DNA of 64,000 nt from Certhia americana (GCA_018697195.1 CM031869.1:15905203-15969202), one strand, 5' to 3'. Positions 23,362 through 36,112 are shown, counted from the first letter of the stretch. The notes: generated from the letters alone by a model not told the origin. Made by a program: numbers and translations.

Positions 23362-26300
23362 AAAGCCAGGAAGTTAGATAGGAAAACCTGATAACTTCTG
23401 GGGAGAATGCTGTTAACAGTCCAATTATTCTGAGCCTTATTTCAGTCTGTTTTATGTTGATGCTTCTCTGAATTTAGAGTTGTTTTGCTGTACATTGGTA
23501 AAGGCTGCATGAAGGGAAAACCTTCGCAGAATAGAAATATTTTTTACATTACGCCTTTTCTCCTGGAGTAGTTTGAAATGGGGTTATCTTATATCAAAAG
23601 AACTGAAGTAATTAAAAATTAAGCACTTGAGATTTCTGTATGTTTGCTTGGCCTTGTCCATTCAGAGGTGCTCCCAACCTGCTGTCCGGGGAGTATTGGA
23701 ATAACTCTGGGGAACTAACTCTCGCGCAGAGCTGTCTGAACCTGAGCTCAGGACTGACTGGCATTAGCTCCTCCACTCCTTTAACAAAGAGCATTTTAAA
23801 TGATCCACCATAAATGATCTATAATGTTTTGTTGAAGAAAATCTTAAAATTAGGGCCATGAGTCCATATGCCATTAAATCATTATGAGTGATGTGTAAGT
23901 TTCTGTAGAAATAGTCCAGAACTTCCACTGCAAGTTCAACCTGTCACCAGTATCTGCTGCACTGACAGCTGTGATTGCAGGTTTGTGGGGTTTTGTTTTT
24001 TCAAGAAAACATGGCAAAAGCTGTTTTTATGGAAATGATAAGACTGGTAAATATCTGTGTGGGCTTTTTTGGAGATAAGAGCAGAAGGCTAAGCAGAAGG
24101 AGAAAAAGGAGATGTTACATTCATGCCAAATCAGTTTTCCCTTCTGTTCTGCAGAAGGCAGTTGTGCACAGCTTTAGGCAGTGCATTTTCAGGATTTTAG
24201 TTCCAGGTATGTGCAGCTTTTTAGTGTTTATCCTTACTGGCTGGCCTTCAGGATGGCATAGTTCCTTCCCAAATCCACCTGTGTTCAGACTTAAATTTAT
24301 ATACAGTGTAAGACAAGCACAAACCAAAGTTGGCAAATAGGCTCTTCAGGTTATCTGTAAGCAGATGGTCTCCAGCTGCCACAGGCTGGCAAAGTTATGT
24401 CTGCAAGTAGGGGACCATGCTGAATTTGCTGAAAGATTAGATAGCCTCAAAGCTATGAGCATCACCTCTTACAGGAACAATATATTGTGAATGTTCTTTC
24501 CTTTCCTGCTGCTTCTGGTTTTCACTGGTAAAAGTGCCTCACTTTGACTATTTAGTGATCAAAGGAAAAAGGTGTTTGAAAATTAACATCCAGCTGTTTT
24601 TAGACTGCTATAACACCTGAATGTTAGTTCTATTAGCAATAAAAGCATAGATGTCTGTGGAGAGTAAAACAGCTTTGGTCATTTAGCAGAACTTGTGGTT
24701 AGTTACAGATTTTAAGCGTATATTTTGAAGTTGGTAGTACATGATATCATCAAAGTGGAAGGCTGTTTTTAGGTGTCCTTAGAAACTATACGAGTTATTT
24801 TAGAATACTGAATTTTGTTCACTTTCATATTTAAGTCCACTTTAAATAAAACATCCACATCCATTGTGAATTTTGCATAGAGCATTTTGAGAGGAATTGT
24901 TTTTCTGATGAACACATATAATTCACTGGCATTCTAAGAAGCATCTCAGTTTGAAAATTGCCATAGGTTAATTTTCCCTCTTTACTGCCATTTGAGTTTA
25001 ATATAGAATGTGAGCTAATGCCCTTAAGTGAAGCTGTACTGGCTGTTGATTGGTCAGTGGGGCTATAGGTAGAACATGTGGTATCAAATGCTCCCAGCAC
25101 ATTTGTGCTGCACCTGCATACCGACATGTAAATACGTGGAGAGGAGCGTGCAGCAGAGAAACTTGCACAGTAAGTGTCAGTGACTGTTCCTTGGAACCTT
25201 CCATCATTTTTTTTTAGTTTGGAAAATGGGAAGTAACACTTAAAAACCCTAAAGAATTCCAAAGTACTTCTAAAATTGGAACACTATGCAACATAGTACC
25301 TTAATACCCATTGTTATTAAGATGGCTCTCCTTTACCTATTGTGCAGCTTGGTCAGAGGGGAAACAAAGGAACATTATCAGCCCCGGAGCACAGGCCCTG
25401 AGACCAAATAGTACTGGAGTAGCAGGTCCTTATAACACGATGGGGAGATAACGATAAGTGGGGGAAAACCTGTGATAGTGGCAAGAAATTCTCACGTACA
25501 CGAACTGATTAATCTTTAATTTTCTTTGAGAAATTGAAAAAATTAAAGACTGGTACTGCCACTGTGACTTGTGGAAAAACTTCTAATGTCCTAGAGCTGT
25601 TAATATATTGAATTTTGATGAATCATAATATTTATGGAGCTGTCCTGTTTACACTGAGAAAAGTGGGTTAATAAACCCCCTTGTTGCATGGAAAGCAAGA
25701 ACTGTGGGATACTAACCAAAGAATTAGTAAGAAATCCAATTGCCTCAAAAGCCTGCTTGAATGCCAGCCACACATATAGCGGATGTACCACTAAACTCAA
25801 CCTCCTAATTATCTAAAACTAGCAGACCATCTCTTTAAGACACAAAAGGAACTTGTATGTGTAAGTTGGAATTTTTTCTCTAATGGCCCAGAGATTAAAT
25901 GCAGTGTTGTTCCCCATCCTGACACCAGACAGACTTCCTGACCCTGGCTCTCTGCAAGGACTGCTAAGTGATGCTGTTTGCATTTGCTCCCCCAGTTCAT
26001 ATAACTGCTTCACCCCGAAGGGAATAGGGACATGCAGATAATGTTAACAACAAAGGTTCATCTAAAAATATCACCCTGAGTGTTTCTATAGACATAAAAA
26101 ATAACCAGCTAGGTCTTCAGGCAATGTAAAACAGGGGTGTTTGCATCATCGTTGTGTTGCTATAGCAAATTAGCTGTAAATGTGATCCCTAAACTGAAAT
26201 ACACACTTTCTGGTGCACTTTTTTCTGTTTTCAAATGTAGAAGACCAGAAAAATCTGTAACACTATTTCATGCATGTGCAGAAGAATTTAAGAAGAAACA

Positions 26301-29300
26301 GGACTGCAAAGAAAACCCATGTACTTTTTCTTTTTGTTTCTTACATAAACATTCCTATGTACTGCTGCTGAAAATCCTTAATTTTCTGTCTCTCAAGACA
26401 AAGCAAAGTTGAGTACATATAGAAAAACATATTTGCTTGGAATTTCTTCATTGTTTTAAAGGTTAATTTTTTTGAGATTAAAAGAATCTTCTGTCTCTTT
26501 GCCCTGTCTATATATATTAGAAGGAGTGTTGAAATGACTGATTTAGTGTTTCCTCTGACAAAACTGTTACATCTTTTAAAACTAAACACTGCAGAAGACT
26601 TGATTGGACCAGGAAGTCTGAGTCAAATAGAATTAGAAAGTATTGAAGTGTATAAAGCAAGGCTTAGTCCACTTTCAAGAGAAAATGTAAATGTATTTTT
26701 GTACTGCAGATTTTATGCAGTGGTTCCATAATTATTAGGAATGTATAAACTGCAAATGTTTTGATAATGTTCCCTCTGCCTAATCTTCTTCAATCCAATT
26801 AAATTATACAGTACATTAGCTGTGCAATTTTGATGTATAATAATTGCATTCATATCTGCTAGTGATAATCTTAGGGATGCCATCCACTCAGGTTCCAAAT
26901 AGTCCCTTGTTTTAATTAGAAAGATATTTGATACTTGGCAGGAAGTCTCTACCTTCTCTTACTCTCCCATCTTTTGAGGAGTTTCCAGTGGTGTGACCTC
27001 TCTGAGTTCAGATGGGACCTCTCTCAAGCTATTCCAGACTGCTCTTAATTTGGGTAAGGTATGAGTTGCACTGATGAATTTATCTCACTTGCAGGAGAAA
27101 GCCTGCTAAATGCCTCTCTTGAATTTAAGTTGGGAATAAATATTTACAATGAGGTAGTATTGTGGTTTTTTGGTTTGCTTTTTCTTTGAGCTGATTTATC
27201 CCACACTATATTGTGAATCTCTAGTGAACACTTATGTATTGCTTTCAGATGAATATTATGTTCTAATACAGCATCATACCAAGAAGAGTGATGCAAGTGA
27301 TCCACATCTCTAAAGTGATGCATACTTCTAAAACAGGTCTGTACCTTTGGCCTCTACTGCTTCTACATGCAAAACAGCCATTTTTTTTCTCCTGTCAAAT
27401 GCCAACTGAAGCTACCTTGTTTTAGTCTCAAAATACCTTGTACAGACAAAATAAAAATTGCCAGCTTTGCTGGATTTGTAAGAGGAGCACAGTACTTGGT
27501 GACAGTTTATTGTGAGATGTCTCACAAATGCTTTTTGTGAGAACCAGTAGGCAAAACTTTTAGATTTATAAATATGAGCCCTGTACTGGTTATATTACTG
27601 GAACAGAGCTCATATACTTAGGACTGTCTCTAGGTAGAGTTGGATCATTTACACTTGCTTATCTGTTTCCATGGGTACTTCAACTCTGCTTAGATTCTTT
27701 CTTCCTCTTTCAATCCTACACTCATCATTTTCTCATCTGCTGCCCCACCACTTACAACAAGTGGTAGTCAAAACTGCATTTCTGTCAGCACTTTTTTTCC
27801 CTTTCCCCACTGTTTCATCCTCTAGCAGTTACAGGAATTTTCCTGCTGTTACTGGAGGAGTGCTTTGGCTGAGGAATACTAGTTTTTTTCATTACTTCAT
27901 AAGCTTGCTGTGAGTCTGGGACCACAAATACTGTATGTTACAGAACGAGGTGATGCTGAGCCTCCATGGAGAGGTGCATAGAAAAATTTCTCATGTAGTT
28001 GTCTTGGAAACCTGAAACAGTAATATTTTGACTGTGTAATATGATACAACTGTTTATTTTATGAAATAAGCTGTATCATTTTGCTTTATTTCTGAACTGC
28101 TTACTGGATGTGCCACAAGAGTGAATTAAAGAAGTTAGCTTTTCTTATTGTCTAAAAACATAAGCAGTTCTTTAAGACTAGTTCTATTAGCTTTTAAACA
28201 AGGTGGTTCTTAAAGAAAGAAAAAATGGGGGGAAAAAATAGGGAAGTTACTAACTCGGTTCAGCTGTTCTGAAATCTTTGTGAAGTACTTTTTCCTTTGA
28301 TTCTGTGCTGCAGAGGGCTGCACAGAAGGAATCAGTCGAAGAGCAGATTTTTGGGGAGCTTTCAAGAGTTTATGTGCCTGGTTCCTCTCTAACTTACAGA
28401 TAGCACAACCTCTATAGTAATGCTGAACACCCACAGCCAAGAAACTTCTAAGAGCAAAGGTGCATTTGCCATTAAAATTAGTAAGAACTATGGTCTTATA
28501 TGAGCTACATTAATTTAATTTGTGAAAAGAATTCTCTTAATTTGTGAAAATATTATTGTTGCCTTTGCTAACACTTGTGAAGAACGATCAGACTACATCC
28601 AGTTACAAAAGAGAGAACTCAGTCTGCATGCTACAGAAAAGTTATCTGCACTGTCCTCCATTGTGCTGCATATATAGAAGGCCTTTTGCTTCCCAAAACA
28701 CTGTACTTTTACACAAAAAACACAAAGCTATGACATGCTCCAAAGGAAAAACAGTTGTTTAGAAAGATACTCACAGTTTTTGATGAAACGCTGCTTTCTC
28801 TGATGAAAAAAGTCCGTTAGATGACAGATTTGGGATAGTAATGGAGTTTCAAAAGCTGAAAGGAATTTTTATTTTTTTTCCCTTTCCTGTACTTCTCTGG
28901 GTTTGCTTTGCTGTGGCTGAACTCCTAACTTAGTTCCCCTATTACAAAGCCTTTTGTAACCATAAATGGTAAGGTATGAAAGAGCACTGTCCTTTTGGAA
29001 ATTAATTGCTGGAAACCAGGAAGCCACAATGCTAAGACTGAGCTTTCTCATACACTAGAGCCCCTTTACCACACATTCTGGTGAGTTAAACTATGGGCCT
29101 ACTCCATTTGTACAACTCTTTTAGTTCAGAAATCTGACAGATCTTTTGGGTGAAATTTAAGGAATTGAACTCTATTGATGACCACAATAACTTGAGTGAT
29201 TATCAGCTTTGGGGAATGCTTTTATTGCCACTGTTTTCAGTGAGTTTGGATGCAAAGGGTGCTAAAATTCTGACTTACATCAGGGCATTATAGATAAGAA

Positions 29301-29405
29301 CATCCATCATGCCATAGGTGCATTATTGTCTATCGTGTTCCTCTAGCCAAAAAGCCAAGCCTATTCAGAGACATATAAACAGCTAACTCCTAGCAAAGAG
29401 CTAAT

Positions 29406-29415
<10 letters not shown>

Positions 29416-29438
<23 letters not shown>

Positions 29439-29442
29439 TTTT
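29416..29442. repeat. 27-nt T-run
   Basis: Homopolymer within a longer T-rich stretch (29405-29446). No retroposed body was recognised next to it. Confidence 0.9.
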
Positions 29443-30792
29443 CTTTTGAGGAGAACTCTATTATTGCAAGTCTGAAGGAATCTAAATGAGTTAATCCAGT
29501 AGAATCATTAGGAGAGAACTGTAAAGAAGGGTAGGATATTTGCTCCTCCCTCCCTGCTTTACGTATCTCATAATTATCTGTTTCAGTTTAAGCTGTTGTT
29601 TTAAACTTGTTTTTGGTAAAAGATTTGAAATTGACAGGCTCAGAATGTTCATGCTGTCTGAAAATAACTGATGAATGTCCTTCAGTAGGACCCTTTTGTA
29701 TTATTACAGATGCAGAAGAGAGTACAAAAAGCTAACCTGGAACTGTCTGACATTTACAGCTAAGTAAGAGGAAGTCTACTACTATCAACTAGATTGGAAA
29801 GCTTTATGATCACAGTAATTTTAAAATATTTGAGAAGTGATATAGAGAAATTTTAAAATTGACATTTGAAGTTTGGAAGAAAGAGCTTTATGAACCGTTC
29901 GCGGTGGCCTCCCTATTTCTGGATAAAACAGGATCTGGTTGAGTGGGGTTTTTATAATTTTTGATGATTAGTAATCAAGTCTGGATATTTCAAAGGCAGT
30001 CTCCACTGGCTTAAGGAATAGTAAGGCTTTTAATGAGGAATTCATTGTAAATGATTTTTGGGTTCTGTGATTCAGGATTCAAAGTAGAATACAAGTTAAG
30101 CTGTGCTGAATTAAATTCATGAATCTTCAAATGGAAGGTTTGTCTTCTGTCTCCTCTCCCTGTACGCCTTAACTCTAATGGCCAAAATAGATTTAATTTG
30201 AATGATAATTTCCCATAATTCTTTTAAAAAGGAGCAATGCTTCAACGTGGAAAATCTTCTCATATCTGTAAATTAGTGAAGTAGCTGCACTTAAAAATTA
30301 CCAGCCTCCAGAACTGCAAGTAGCTATCTGACAAATTAAAAGGTATTAAGATATTTTTCTGTGGACTTGTTTTCCCTGTGAATGATAATGGAAGAAAAAT
30401 CATGTGAGAGAAGATATGTGGCTCTGAAAGAGACATTGTGTAAACGTAAGCATACAAGGATTGTAGCTTTTGTTTTGTGAATAAAAGTATGAGGAGACTG
30501 TAAACATTTCAGCAATGGCAGGGAACAAGAGTTTTCGGTGTTTATTTGCTGTACTGCTCTGCAGTGAGTACTCGCTGCTGTCCTTTAGGCACTATCTGTA
30601 TTGCAGAGTGTTTTGTTCCAGCCCCTTCTGCTCCTCATGGCCGGCTGTTGCAGGGAATGTATTCATTCAGAGAATGCTTAACCCTCCCAAGGAATCCATC
30701 TGACTTTGCTGGGATGTTGAAATTTCAAGGGAGTCTGGTTTGACCTCACATGCTACTGAACAATTTGTTCTTGTGATGGCACATGTGTTCAG

Positions 30793-31335
30793 TGTTTGTA
30801 GATGTCAGGAAAATTAATCCACAAACACCAGAGGTTTATGTCTAAAAAGGAGACAGAGGAGTCCTTTTATTTTATTTGAATAAAAGGAGAGGCCATGGGG
30901 CATTCTCCTGGGGTCTCTTAAATTTTTGGAGGACACAGCCTCCCTTTTATCCCAATTTAACAGATGCATTTCCCTCTCTCTTTCCCCACTGGCTGAGGTA
31001 CTTGAGAGGTACAGACTTCCCGAACACCTGATACCTAAGATCTCCCTCTAACGTATAACCATCCCTTTTAAATTTTAATTCTTATGGACTTTATGGTTTC
31101 TCCCCATTGTTTCTTTCAACTTTCAATACACAATTTCATTTATCAGCAAACCTACAGTTTGTTTGTAAGGCCAATGCCTTTTTTCCATTCATCAATCTGT
31201 GGAATCCTTCCCATTGTTTCCTTTATCTCTCAGTGCTAGTTTTATCTACCAGCAGACCCACAGCTTGTTTGTAAGGACAAATCTGTCATTCCTTTCAAAG
31301 GTGACCTGTTCCACATTAGGCTGCCCTGTGTAACA
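30793..31335 (-). mobile_element. LTR-like element with internal 107-bp tandem repeat
   Basis: On the minus strand it runs from TGTTACACAGGG (31335) to about CTACAAACA (30793). Near its 3' end is a cluster of poly(A) signals (AAATAAAATAAAAGG, about 30886-30872). Inside, 31103-31209 and 31210-31316 are diverged tandem copies. Each starts CCCATTGTTTC and holds AGCA(A/G)ACC(T/C)ACAG(T/C)TTGTTTGTAAGG, an arrangement typical of U3 enhancer repeats. I found no target duplication, so boundaries are approximate. Confidence 0.55.
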
Positions 31336-32099
31336 GGGAGTTCTTGCTGGAAGTCTGAGTGAGATTATATAAATAACGTCTGTAGGCAAACAAAAGTTAC
31401 GTGAATTTGCAAACTCTGAACTCCTTTTTTACTCCAATGTAAAGAGCAGTTTAGGTGTTAAAAGGGGGGAAAGGGGAAAAAAAAAGAAGCTGTATCTTTC
31501 AGTAGCTCAGAACTACTTATTCAGTTCTATTAAGATGATAATCCATAAAGGTTTTCATATTAGGGCATAAGAAAAACTTACTGGATGTGAGATAAAGCCA
31601 ATTTAATAAATACTGTCATTTTATTTCCAGGACTCTGATGCTTCTAAAGAATCACTAAGCTGTGAAATGAGGACAGTTGTTTGGATCTTAAGAGAGCCCT
31701 GCAAAATTAGCTTCTCCTTCCTAATTGAAGCATATTCATAGTGTGGTACATTGTCATATGTAATGGCCTTCATAAACAGAAACTGTGGCTCTTGAACAAG
31801 GAACAGTCACATATTGAAAATTATGAGTCAGGAGCACAATGTCCTAAATGCTGGCATGCCTACCTCAAGCACAGGCAAACTTTAGGACTGGCTGCTTCCT
31901 GTAAAGTGAACAAAATGTTTGCTGGAATTGCTGTAAATTCACCAATTTCATGAGGGTTGAGAGTTATCTTCAGAACGTTTTTACATAGATACTTTACCAT
32001 GAATTTTGAATGGTTTGTTTAGCTTCCAACTTCACAGTGTGGTGGCTGTGAAGTTCTGATGACTGAGTGGAAGGTAGGTATTCTGTGATGAGCTTCCCC
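31336..32099. other. no gene seen
   Basis: Sequence between the LTR-like element and the retroviral remnant. No gag, protease or reverse-transcriptase similarity was visible in any frame, so the retrovirus is cut off at its left side. Confidence 0.5.
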
Positions 32100-32195
32100 A
32101 TGTCATACCTGCAGTAAAGCATAACCACTGTTGTTCCTCTTTGGAGTTACTGGGAACTACTGTGTCTTGAAACTGGCATTAGAGAGGATATGTAA

Positions 32196-33687
32196 CTGTT
32201 TGCTGAAAGAAAGAAAATTAGCATCTACACAGACTCAAGGTATGCATTTGGTGTAGTTCATGCACACGGAGCCATTTGGAAGGAGAGAGGACTGTTGAAC
32301 TCACAAGGGAAGAATATTAAGCATGCCCAAGAAATACTGAGACTGTTGGATGCAGTACAATCACCTGAAGAGATAGCCATCATGCACATCAAAGCGCACC
32401 AAAAAGTGAGCTCTGAATTGGAGGAAGGGAATATGCTGGTGGATAGGGAGGCAAAAGAAGTAGCAAAAGGTGAGATGCCTGATGAGACAATTGAGGCAGC
32501 ATTGATTCCAGATGGAAAAATTTCTATTGAAGGTAAGCCATTATACAATACAAAGGATAAGAAACTTATCAAGGTAGAGAAGGCAAGTTACAACCAGGAG
32601 GGATGGGCTGTAACAGAAGAAGGGAAACTTGTAGTGCCCTCCTATTTGCTGTGGTCATTAGTACAGAGGGAACATGAGAAAACACACTGGGGAATAGATG
32701 TCCTGTATAACCATTTGAAAGAAAGAATCATGGCCAGGAAATTGCAGGGCACAGTGATACAAGTAACTCGTCAGTGTAGCCTTTGCCTCTGAACTAATCC
32801 TAAAAATACCCCAAAGCCTAAAGTAGGAAAAATTGGGAAAGGCTGTGGACCTGGGCAACAATGGCAAATTGACTTTATAGAACTGCCCAGGAAGGGAGGG
32901 TATTGTTACCTGTTGGTGTTAACTGATACCTTTTCAGGATGGCCAGAAGCCTTTCCTGCTAAGACAGCTATGGCTCGAGTGGTGACCAAAGCACTGTTGC
33001 AAGAAATAATACCACGATTTGGAGTTCCAGCCACCATATCCTCAGATAGGGGGCCACACTTTATTTCAAAAATTGTACAGCAAATAAGTCACCACCTGGG
33101 AATAGACTGGGAATTGCATACTCCATACCATCCTCAATCTAGCGGCCAAGTGGAAAAAAATGAACCATTTGATTGAACAACAAATTGTGAGACTGGGGCA
33201 AGAAGCAAATTTGCCCTGGCCCCAGGCTCTTCCATTGGCATTGTTGTGAATTCGGACAAAACCAAGGGCAAAAGAGAAGCTAAGCCCTTTTGAAATATTG
33301 TGTGGGAGGCCATATACAGTTCAAGAGGGAACAACACCCATTCAAGTAGGGGAAGAAACCCTACATAGATATGTGGTGGCTCTAAATAAACAACTTAGAG
33401 AAATTGAGAAATATGTGGCTGGAGCTCAAAACAGAGAACTAGATGGGCCAGTACATGATGTACAACCTGGGGATTATGTGTACATTAAGTCTTTTGCAGA
33501 AAAGACCTTGGAACCGCAGTGGGAAGGACCATTCCAGGTGCTCCTCACTACCTTCACTGCAATCAAGATCAAAGAACAGAAGGCCTGGATCCATCACTCC
33601 CGAGTGAAGAAAGCCCCAGAGGGAACTTGGAAGGTCACACCAGGTGATAGCAAACTGACACTGAAGCTCACTCGGAACAACGAATAA
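32196..33687 (+). pseudogene. pol: retroviral pol remnant: RNase H C-terminus and integrase, disabled
   Basis: RNase H: the YTDSRYAF motif holding a catalytic Asp is at about 32226-32249, followed by the IKAHQK and VDREAK motifs. Integrase: N-terminal zinc-binding pattern H-x3-H ... C-x2-C (REHEKTH near 32670, CSLC near 32780); a catalytic core with Asp in WQIDFIEL, Asp in SSDRGPHF and Glu in SGQVEK, so the DDE triad is still readable; and a C-terminal GPY/F-like domain (WEGPFQVL near 33520) ending at TAA 33685-33687. Breaks: an in-frame TGA at 32790-32792; a frameshift in the A7 run at 33154-33160 just after the triad Glu; and a TGA at 33247-33249. Family knowledge: integrase joins viral DNA ends to host DNA. 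This copy cannot make an intact product. Confidence 0.92.
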
Positions 33688-33704
33688 ATGGACTAATAGT
33701 TATT

Positions 33705-34690
33705 ATGGACATTATGTCGAAGGTTGTAACTATTGTAGTAATTACCTTAGCTGTAACAAGAGTGAACACAATACCACACAGGTATAATGTGACTGAGATA
33801 TACCGGTGCCAAGGAAGAGCTTATGGAGAGGGAACTTCAGTCTTGGTGGGTATTAGTCAACTTCACCTATAACCCTGTGACTAGTTTAGTGACAGCCTTT
33901 GTTTTAACTATATACAATGCCTCAGTGGACCTAATACATCAAATAGTCCCTTTAGGAGTAAATCATGAGGGAACTGTATTGTACCCTTCTGAACACAGGA
34001 TGTGGGCACAAGAAATTGAAGGAAAATGGCAAACCATTAATCTAGAGCCCTGTACTGTGAGGAGACAACTAGGATACATATGTGAAGGGACATTAGAAGG
34101 TGGCAAAGACACTTGTTTGGATAAGGATCAAAGTATTTGCCACTTTGAAATGCATCCAGGCAAACAGAAGATGTGATTTTTCCTATCGTGCACCTGTTGT
34201 ATCACATCAATATATAAAGGCTAACCTAACCACTGTGCAGAAAGTACTGCCTGTGCCCATAGGAATGAATTTGACTTTAGTTGCTCAATTGATGAAACAT
34301 CACGAATTGAGAGAAATCTTAAAAGAAATTAGAGATGGAGGGAAAAAGACATTAATTATGATACACCATGACACATAGACCATCAAAGGAGTCTTTGAAA
34401 GGCTTGAGGAACATGTGTCTCATCATTGGTGGGATGTGCTTTTTGGGTGGTCTCCGACAGCAACTGGTATACTGAACACCTTAATCCACCCTATAGTTGT
34501 GTTGCTTATTTTGGTTAGCATAAGTTTGGTGCTATCTGTTGTAATACTTGTTTCGAATTGGAGGATGCTACAACGGGTAGCAGCTTTAACATCACTATCA
34601 AAGGTGTATGGCTTAATCTTGAGAGACACTAGCTGTATGGCTTGGATAGATGAGGAATATATACTGAGTAAAGGAATTTACTCATTTTAA
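33705..34690 (+). pseudogene. env: retroviral envelope-like gene, short and disabled
   Basis: The gene starts at ATG 33705, 18 bp after the pol stop, with a hydrophobic leader resembling a signal peptide. It then has several N-glycosylation sequons (including NVT, NFT, NAS, NLT) and a cysteine-bearing region around 34040-34150. Near the C-terminus is a long hydrophobic segment at about 34490-34560, fitting a membrane anchor after a WW..LFGWSPTATG motif, and then a short tail. Breaks: the frame changes between about 33823 and 33870, changes again near 34100-34176, and has a TAG at 34376-34378. The whole gene is only about 985 nt, much shorter than typical gammaretroviral env (near 2 kb). I did not see the usual CX6CC loop. 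It may be internally deleted or belong to a retrovirus group with a compact envelope. Confidence 0.75.
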
Positions 34691-34706
34691 AGAAGAAGTG
34701 GGGAAA
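34689..34706 (+). promoter_or_regulatory. polypurine tract of the retrovirus
   Basis: AAAGAAGAAGTGGGGAAA, all purine but one base, directly before the TGAGAC start of the 3' LTR and overlapping the env stop codon. This is the expected site for plus-strand priming in retroviral reverse transcription. Confidence 0.85.
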
Positions 34707-35376
34707 TGAGACACTAAATTTGAAGATATTGCTGACTTAGCTGGGAAAAATAAGCTTTGCTGAAATCACTTAAAATTCAGAGGATGGTTAAGAGAGAGAC
34801 TGGACTTTAGATAAGCTATCCCGGATCTAACAACTCATTGTCTGTCAAGTTTATGCTTGTGTAAGCTGGGCTTGTAACAAAAAACAAGGAAATTGATCAA
34901 TAGACCCCAAAAACACAAGATGATTGCAGACCCTCTATCTCTAGAAACAGTCTTGGGAACAGGAAACTCCAAGGAGTCATTTATCACGTATCCATCAAAG
35001 GTTGAAAGTTTAGAACGAGGAAGACTAGTTTTACTTCCTCCTTTTGGTGACCACTCCCCACATTAGACCCCCAACTCATTTCAGAGAACAAACTACGCAT
35101 GCTTAATAGCCTTTTTGTCAATTAGCATAGGAAGCGAAGCGGAGAAGAGGAGGTGACAGGGGTATGAATATGCATTTGTATTTTGTGTATTCAACATTCT
35201 TGTGGATAAAAGGCTTTGTAATTACCTGGTATCTTTGCAGTGCGTATTAAGGAGCTATCCCACGCAGCTGCCTGGCCATCAATAAACATACACTTTCTAA
35301 CTTAACTGTTAGAGAGTCTTTTGTCTGTCACAGTTGGGTATTGATATTAGATCAATATTCATATTTTAATAAATCA
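34707..35376 (+). mobile_element. 3' LTR of the endogenous retrovirus
   Basis: It starts TGAGACACTAAAT right after the polypurine tract. It contains a TATA-like GGATAAAAGG at 35204-35213 and a poly(A) signal AATAAA at 35281-35286. Similarity to the copy at the window start (1-285) ends at AATAAAT, 35374; the following CA gives a plausible terminal dinucleotide at 35376. Length is about 670 bp. No target duplication can be tested because the 5' side of the element is lost. Confidence 0.88.
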
Positions 35377-36112
35377 CTCTGGTGATAACACTTATGTTAA
35401 CTGAGAGCAGAGATAGTGAGGGATCAGTTAGCTTTGCTCTGTTCTTTCAGGTCATACAAGACTTTCAGCTTTTCATCACAATTCCTTTCTTTAAAGTTCA
35501 GTTAAAGCCTGAAAAAAAAAATGGTGATCTAAATATGGTACTGTCAGTTCCCATCTTCTAACAGTCAAGGCACTGAAGCTAGAGCAGGCCTGTATGAGTG
35601 AGACTGGAAGGGACACAGCTGTAAAGTGATACTGTGCGTCTGCACTTCAGGCAATTTTGCAGTGGCAAATTTTCCTGAGGAACTCTGTGGGGAACTCCCA
35701 CAGCGTTCCGAGGCACAGGTCATTTGTGCTTTGTCTCCTCATCGCTCCTTGGGGCAGTAGCAAGGATACAGATCCCACAATCAAGTTGGCTGCTGTTTTT
35801 AGAGCAGTGGGAGATGCTACCCTGTGCACAAAGGAGTTCTCTCCTATTTGTCAAACAAAATACCTTCATTTAAATTTTTTTCTCTTGATCCAATGTTTTA
35901 TCTAATTTGAGATCAAATTAAGTCTACCCACTCTATGAGAAAGTATATTCATTGCACAGGACTAAGAGAGCTTTGTTTCTTTGTTTGTTTGCATCTAGAC
36001 TAATATATTTGTTTATCCATTTTTGTTAAGTATCAGCTGTGGACTCAGCACTGAAAGTCACAGGGCAGGACATAGAACTTCTAGGGGAATTTAAACTTGT
36101 CCTGGTGGTTGT
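35377..36112. other. no gene seen
   Basis: Flank between the retrovirus and the next LTR. Open frames on both strands around 35650-35905 overlap each other and have no family pattern. Confidence 0.5.

Larger units (their letters stand above)
23109..30792. other. KCNMB1: intronic and KCNMB1 upstream sequence, no gene seen
   Basis: This presumably holds the KCNMB1 5'UTR exon(s) and promoter on the minus strand and ordinary KCNIP1 intron on the plus strand. I could identify neither from sequence. A (GT)n run lies at 23348-23361 and a T-run at 29416-29442. Open frames such as the 143-codon one at 24831-25262 (minus) have no family pattern. Confidence 0.5.
32100..35376 (+). mobile_element. 5'-truncated endogenous retrovirus (gammaretrovirus-like pol, short env, 3' LTR)
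   Basis: In order: the RNase H C-terminal half, integrase, an envelope-like gene, a polypurine tract and a full 3' LTR. Gag, protease and reverse transcriptase are missing and no 5' LTR was found to the left, so this is a truncated copy. RNase H similarity becomes clear at about 32200; a weaker, frame-shifted trace starts near 32100, so the left limit is approximate. Stops and frameshifts in both genes show that it is defective. The GPY/F-type integrase end and PPT/LTR layout fit class I (gamma/epsilon-like) retroviruses. Confidence 0.9.

Noticed and set aside
24831..25262. 143-codon minus-strand open frame upstream of KCNMB1.
   Set aside because: No conserved motif, no splice context and another overlapping frame; expected by chance in this length of sequence.
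29405..29446. T-run as the poly(A) tail of an antisense processed pseudogene.
   Set aside because: No retroposed gene sequence or flanking duplication was recognised to its right.
1..35376. Window-edge LTR and the 35-kb LTR as the two ends of one giant provirus.
   Set aside because: The interval holds KCNIP1 and KCNMB1 exons, and retroviral coding sequence begins only at about 32.1 kb. Proviruses of this type are about 8-10 kb.
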